In this document: positions 13,146 through 15,807 of the stretch, in pieces
Layout: the number at the start of each line of letters is the position of its first letter
How positions within the stretch are numbered: the first letter of the stretch is position 1
The notes under the pieces: model-generated
What the model was told of the DNA's origin: nothing
Databases searched by the model: none
Seen by the model: the letters and a program-made list of their open reading frames with translations, nothing else
Position numbers and translations under genes: made by a program
Assembly (NCBI GenBank): GCA_905211615.1
Contig: CAJMBB010000033.1
Coordinates: 1-15,807, forward strand
Reading direction: 5' to 3'
Length of the DNA: 15,807 bases
Origin: an uncultured Collinsella sp.
GTDB lineage: Bacteria; Actinomycetota; Coriobacteriia; Coriobacteriales; Coriobacteriaceae

Positions 13146-14062
13146 CTACCAGCTGCTTTCTATTTCGCGAATCCTCTGGTAGAGCCAATCGTTTTGCGGC
13201 ACTTGGATATCGTGTTTGACGGCCAGGCGGCAAATGGTGCCCGCGAACTCCTCGACTTCGGTTTTTCGTTGCGCGATGCGGTCCTGCGCCATCGAGGGCA
13301 TACCGGTGGGGTCGATTCCCTCGATGAGGTGCACCATCTGCGTCAGGTCTGCCTCGGTCAGCTCAATGCCCTCGGCGTTGGCGACCGCAAGCGTTTCGCG
13401 CATGGCAGAAACAAAGCAGCGACGCTGCTCGGAGCCCAGCTCCGTGGCGCTTCCGTAGGTCCCGCCGTAGGCCATGCACGTCTGGTTGATGCCGTCGTTG
13501 AGCATGAGTTTGGCCCACATGCGGTGCGCAATGTCGCTCTCGACGGTATGGGCGATGCCGCAGCGCGTGTAGAGCTCGTCGATGGCGGTGACGGTTGCGG
13601 GCTCGGTGCCGGCGGCTGCACCAAAGCGGATCTCGCCCGCATTGGTAAAGGTGAGCTCTCCGTTGAGGAACACGGCGTCCATGCCCTGGCAAATACCAAG
13701 AACGGTATGCTCCCAGCCAAAGCGCTCGGCAATCTTCTGCTCGCTCGTAATGCCGTTACACAGCGAGGCGATGAACGTATTGGGCCCCACGACGCGCTCC
13801 ATAGTCTTGAGTGCTTGGTCGAGGCCGGTCGTCTTGACCGTGAGAATGACCAGGTCGGCGGGCGTTGCCTCGCTGGCGCGGACGGACTTGAGCGCACAGG
13901 GCTTGCCGTTGACGGTGAGCGCATCGCCTGCGTGACGCTCAAAACGGGCGTCATCCATAACGTATTCGACGGCGCGTCATTGCCGAGGGCCTTGGCAATC
14001 ATGCTGCCGTAGAGCAGGCCGACGCCGCCCTTGCCGATAAAGGCGACCTTGTTGATCTGCAT
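13146..14062 (-). pseudogene. panE: Ketopantoate reductase family protein, frameshifted
   Basis: The family reduces 2-dehydropantoate to pantoate with NADPH, in pantothenate synthesis, though many paralogues have other substrates. The N-terminal 31 residues (MQINKVAFIGKGGVGLLYGS, nucleotide loop) are in one frame. From about 13970-13978 the rest continues in another frame as VEYVMDD..., with the catalytic-region lysine (VKTTG), CNGITSEQ, and the MWAKLMLNDGIN motif. A GCGC dinucleotide at the junction suggests a 2-nt insertion or 1-nt deletion; correcting it gives about 304 residues, the normal length. The start is ATG 14062, 9 nt after GGGGAG. Unless corrected, only a short peptide with an unrelated tail is made from the first frame. 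It could be a recent pseudogene or an assembly error. Confidence 0.8.
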
Positions 14063-14084
14063 GTGAATCATCTCCCCATATAAA

Positions 14085-14107
14085 AGGCGCCCGCGTAAGG
14101 GGCGCCT
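14085..14107 (-). terminator. Intrinsic terminator just upstream of panE
   Basis: On the minus strand AGGCGCCC and GGGCGCCT form an 8-bp stem with a 7-nt loop, followed by TTTTA. It lies 78 nt after the end of the 64-residue protein gene and only 22 nt before the panE start. It therefore either ends the upstream transcript, leaving almost no room for a panE promoter, or acts as an attenuator of panE. Confidence 0.72.
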
Positions 14108-14185
14108 GATGGATTGTATGTCGCCGGGGCGTTTGGTAAGCGCGCGGGGCTGCTGTTATGAAAAAGAAACTATTGCACTGTGCGC

Positions 14186-14380
14186 TTATGCCGCGGGACA
14201 GATCACAAAAACGCGCGCAGGGTGTACGACGCCATCGCGCACCTTGGGGAAGGTGCAGAAGATGACAGCGCCTGTGGCGGGAAGCTCGTCCAGATGGTCT
14301 ATGACCTCGATCTGGCAACGGTCGACCGAGAGGATGTATTGTTCTCCGGGATAGGGGTAGGCGTCCTCGCGCGTGGTCAC
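14186..14380 (-). CDS. Conserved-looking 64-residue protein of unknown function
   Basis: The ORF reads with a GTG start at 14380 preceded by AAAGGAGG at about 5 nt, a strong ribosome site. The 64-residue product begins MTTREDAYPYPGEQY, has a mixed hydrophobic and polar core (IEVIDHLDELPATGAVIF) and ends ARVFVICPAA. It has no signal peptide, membrane segment or domain I can name. It is followed by a terminator and then panE on the same strand, and is divergent from the aldo/keto reductase. The ribosome site and protein-like composition support it; function is unknown. Confidence 0.62.
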   Translation of the reverse strand: MTTREDAYPYPGEQYILSVDRCQIEVIDHLDELPATGAVIFCTFPKVRDGVVHPARVFVICPAA

Positions 14381-14478
14381 GCTCGCCTCCTTTCATCGGG
14401 CTTTTTGCTGGTGTTAAAGCGGTGCCGTGACGGCTCGATTTCTGCTACGTTACGATACGTTCTCGATTACGATTCCAA

Positions 14479-14509
14479 TGTGTTTCGACGACGTGACCAT
14501 TGTGTTTCG
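14479..14509. promoter_or_regulatory. Tandem operator-like direct repeats
   Basis: TGTGTTTCG occurs at 14479-14487 and again at 14501-14509, preceded in both cases by CA and one variable base (12-mer CAnTGTGTTTCG). The 22-nt period is about two helical turns, as expected for a protein binding in tandem on one DNA face. TTACGAT is also repeated at 14450-14456 and 14467-14473. Both pairs lie in the gap between divergent genes. Confidence 0.4.
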
Positions 14510-14542
14510 CCTCATTAGGGCTTCGAGGGGAGAGGAGGGGCA

Positions 14543-15730
14543 GTGCAATATCGCGTTGACCCCAAAAGCGGCAACCGTATCTCGGCGCTGGGGCTGGGTT
14601 GCATGAGGTTTCCCGGTGCGCCGGGACACCCCGATGCGAAGACGGCCGATGCCATCATTTCCCGTGCGGTGGAGCAAGGAATAACCTATCTGGACACGGC
14701 CTATCTCTACCCCGGTAACGAAGCTTGTGTGGGAGCTTCGCTTGAGCGCCTGGGTCTACGCGACCAGATTTTGCTCGCGACCAAGTTGCCGCACGCTTCG
14801 TGCAAATGTGCGGAGGATTTCGACCGCTTTTTTGACGAGCAGCTGCACCGTTTGCGGACTGACCATATCGACTACTACCTCATGCACAACATCACCTCGC
14901 CCGCGCAGTGGGAGCGTGTGGTAGCGTTGGGTATCGAGGACTGGATTGCGCACCAAAAGGTTGTGGGGCGTATTCGCCAGATAGGTTTTTCGTACCACGG
15001 CAGTGCGGCAGACTTCCTCACGATGCTTGACGCGTATGACTGGGACTTTTGCCAGATCCAGTACAACTACGCTGGAGAGCGCTACCAAGCGGGAACGGCG
15101 GGACTCATGGCAGCTGCCGAGCGCGGGCTCGCGGTGTTTGTGATGGAACCGCTTTTGGGTGGACGCCTGGCGGGCAAACTGCCTCCGCGTGCCCGCGCCG
15201 TGTTCGATGGCGTACGCAATCCGTACCTGAAGACGCCGGCTGCTTGGGGCCTTTCGTGGGTGTGGAATCATCCTCAGGTCACGATGCTGCTATCGGGTAT
15301 GACCGATACCGCGCAGGTGGACGAGAACGCGGCATTGGCGGATCGCGCACTGCCGGATTCGATGACAGCTACTCAGCTCGATACCATCGCACGTGTGCTG
15401 GGAGAGTTTGAGAAATCGAATCGCGTGCCCTGTACGGGGTGCGGCTACTGCATGCCGTGCCCCAAGGGTATCAATATTCCCGGCTGCTTTGGCGCCTACA
15501 ACGCGAGCTACGCGCATAGTTGGTTTACGGGGCTGTCTCAATACTTTACGGCGAGCGCGGTGCGGACGAACGAGCCCAAACTGGTGAGCAATTGCGTCAA
15601 GTGCGGCAGATGCGCGCGTCACTGCCCACAGCACATCGATATTCCCGAGCGTCTCGACGATGTGCGCCGACGTTTCCAGCCTGGCCCCGTAACGGCCGCG
15701 CTTAAAGCCTTTTGTAAAATGCGTTCCTGA
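14543..15730 (+). CDS. Aldo/keto reductase with C-terminal 4Fe-4S ferredoxin-like domain
   Basis: The 395-residue protein has an N-terminal TIM-barrel aldo/keto reductase domain with the catalytic tetrad in YLDTAYLYPG (Asp, Tyr), LLATKLPH (Lys) and YLMHNI (His). The C-terminus holds two cysteine motifs: C297, C300, C303, C306-Pro and C351, C354, C357, C361-Pro, which could bind two 4Fe-4S clusters. This fused form is common in anaerobes and may couple carbonyl reduction to ferredoxin-type electron flow; the substrate is unknown. The GTG start at 14543 is preceded by AGAGGAGGGG (14531-14540). It is divergent from the 64-residue gene across a gap with tandem repeats. Confidence 0.93.
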   Translation: MQYRVDPKSGNRISALGLGCMRFPGAPGHPDAKTADAIISRAVEQGITYLDTAYLYPGNEACVGASLERLGLRDQILLATKLPHASCKCAEDFDRFFDEQLHRLRTDHIDYYLMHNITSPAQWERVVALGIEDWIAHQKVVGRIRQIGFSYHGSAADFLTMLDAYDWDFCQIQYNYAGERYQAGTAGLMAAAERGLAVFVMEPLLGGRLAGKLPPRARAVFDGVRNPYLKTPAAWGLSWVWNHPQVTMLLSGMTDTAQVDENAALADRALPDSMTATQLDTIARVLGEFEKSNRVPCTGCGYCMPCPKGINIPGCFGAYNASYAHSWFTGLSQYFTASAVRTNEPKLVSNCVKCGRCARHCPQHIDIPERLDDVRRRFQPGPVTAALKAFCKMRS

Positions 15731-15738
15731 TGCCCCTT

Positions 15739-15807
15739 TTATAACTTGCGGTGGAATAGTTCCTGTTTGGGGGTGCGGACGATTTCTTGGACCGCGCCTA
15801 GGCGTAT
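15739..15807 (-). CDS. C-terminal end of a gene running off the right edge
   Basis: On the minus strand one frame stays open from the window edge to a TAA at 15739-15741 and encodes a plausible 22-residue tail (...QEIVRTPKQELFHRKL). The gene would converge with the aldo/keto reductase, 8 nt apart. Codon choice looks coding, but the piece is too short to identify. Confidence 0.45.
   Translation of the reverse strand: MRLGAVQEIVRTPKQELFHRKL

Noticed and set aside
1..15807. CRISPR array, insertion sequence, prophage or defence system
   Set aside because: No regularly spaced repeats, transposase, integrase or recognisable defence proteins were found.

Overview
The window looks like a piece of an actinobacterial chromosome of the Coriobacteriia, most likely Collinsella or a close relative from the gut. 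I infer this from the moderately high GC content, the anaerobic gene set (an NrdG activase, an Fe-S aldo/keto reductase), and the protein style, especially a secreted protein ending in a GTTDYY-type tail. I could not confirm it by search. Genes are dense on both strands and mostly housekeeping. I see no tRNA, rRNA, CRISPR array, transposase or phage gene.

Layout. 1-758: a palindromic element followed by nrdG (+). 826-2496 (+): a folate cluster of folE, an HD-domain phosphohydrolase-like gene and folB; folP and folK are not here. 2503-4367 (-): a YgjP/DUF45 zinc metallopeptidase preceded by an M19 dipeptidase. 4488-5498 (+): a SlyD-like FKBP isomerase joined by 3 nt to a UreE-like protein, which together suggest nickel handling. 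5582-6379 (+): a Cof-type HAD phosphatase converging on a PerR-type regulator. 6457-8977 (-): rnhA, a Gfo/Idh/MocA oxidoreductase, an acylphosphatase and perR in one direction. 9041-9979 (-): a LysR regulator divergent from metY (10253-11563, +). 11876-12650 (+): a secreted protein with a frameshift. 12837-13055 (+): a small two-helix membrane protein. 13146-14062 (-): a ketopantoate reductase with a frameshift. 14186-14380 (-): an unknown 64-residue protein. 14543-15730 (+): an aldo/keto reductase with two 4Fe-4S motifs. 15739-15807 (-): the probable C-terminal end of another gene.

The most interesting regulatory piece is the roughly 180-nt leader of metY. A good promoter (TTGACC-17-TACTAT) is followed by a 17-codon leader ORF with its own strong Shine-Dalgarno and two Cys codons. 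One CTCCT segment in it can pair with the leader's Shine-Dalgarno, with a downstream AGGAG, or with the Shine-Dalgarno of metY. This looks like an undescribed translation-sensitive RNA switch for sulfur amino acid synthesis.

A second recurring theme is strong hairpins placed just ahead of Shine-Dalgarno sequences (nrdG, the metallopeptidase, FKBP, the HAD gene, the small membrane protein, panE). Several lie between co-directional genes with no room for a new promoter. Two genes within about 1.7 kb (11876-12650 and 13146-14062) each carry one frameshift. These are either real pseudogenes or phase-variable genes, or assembly errors in this stretch.
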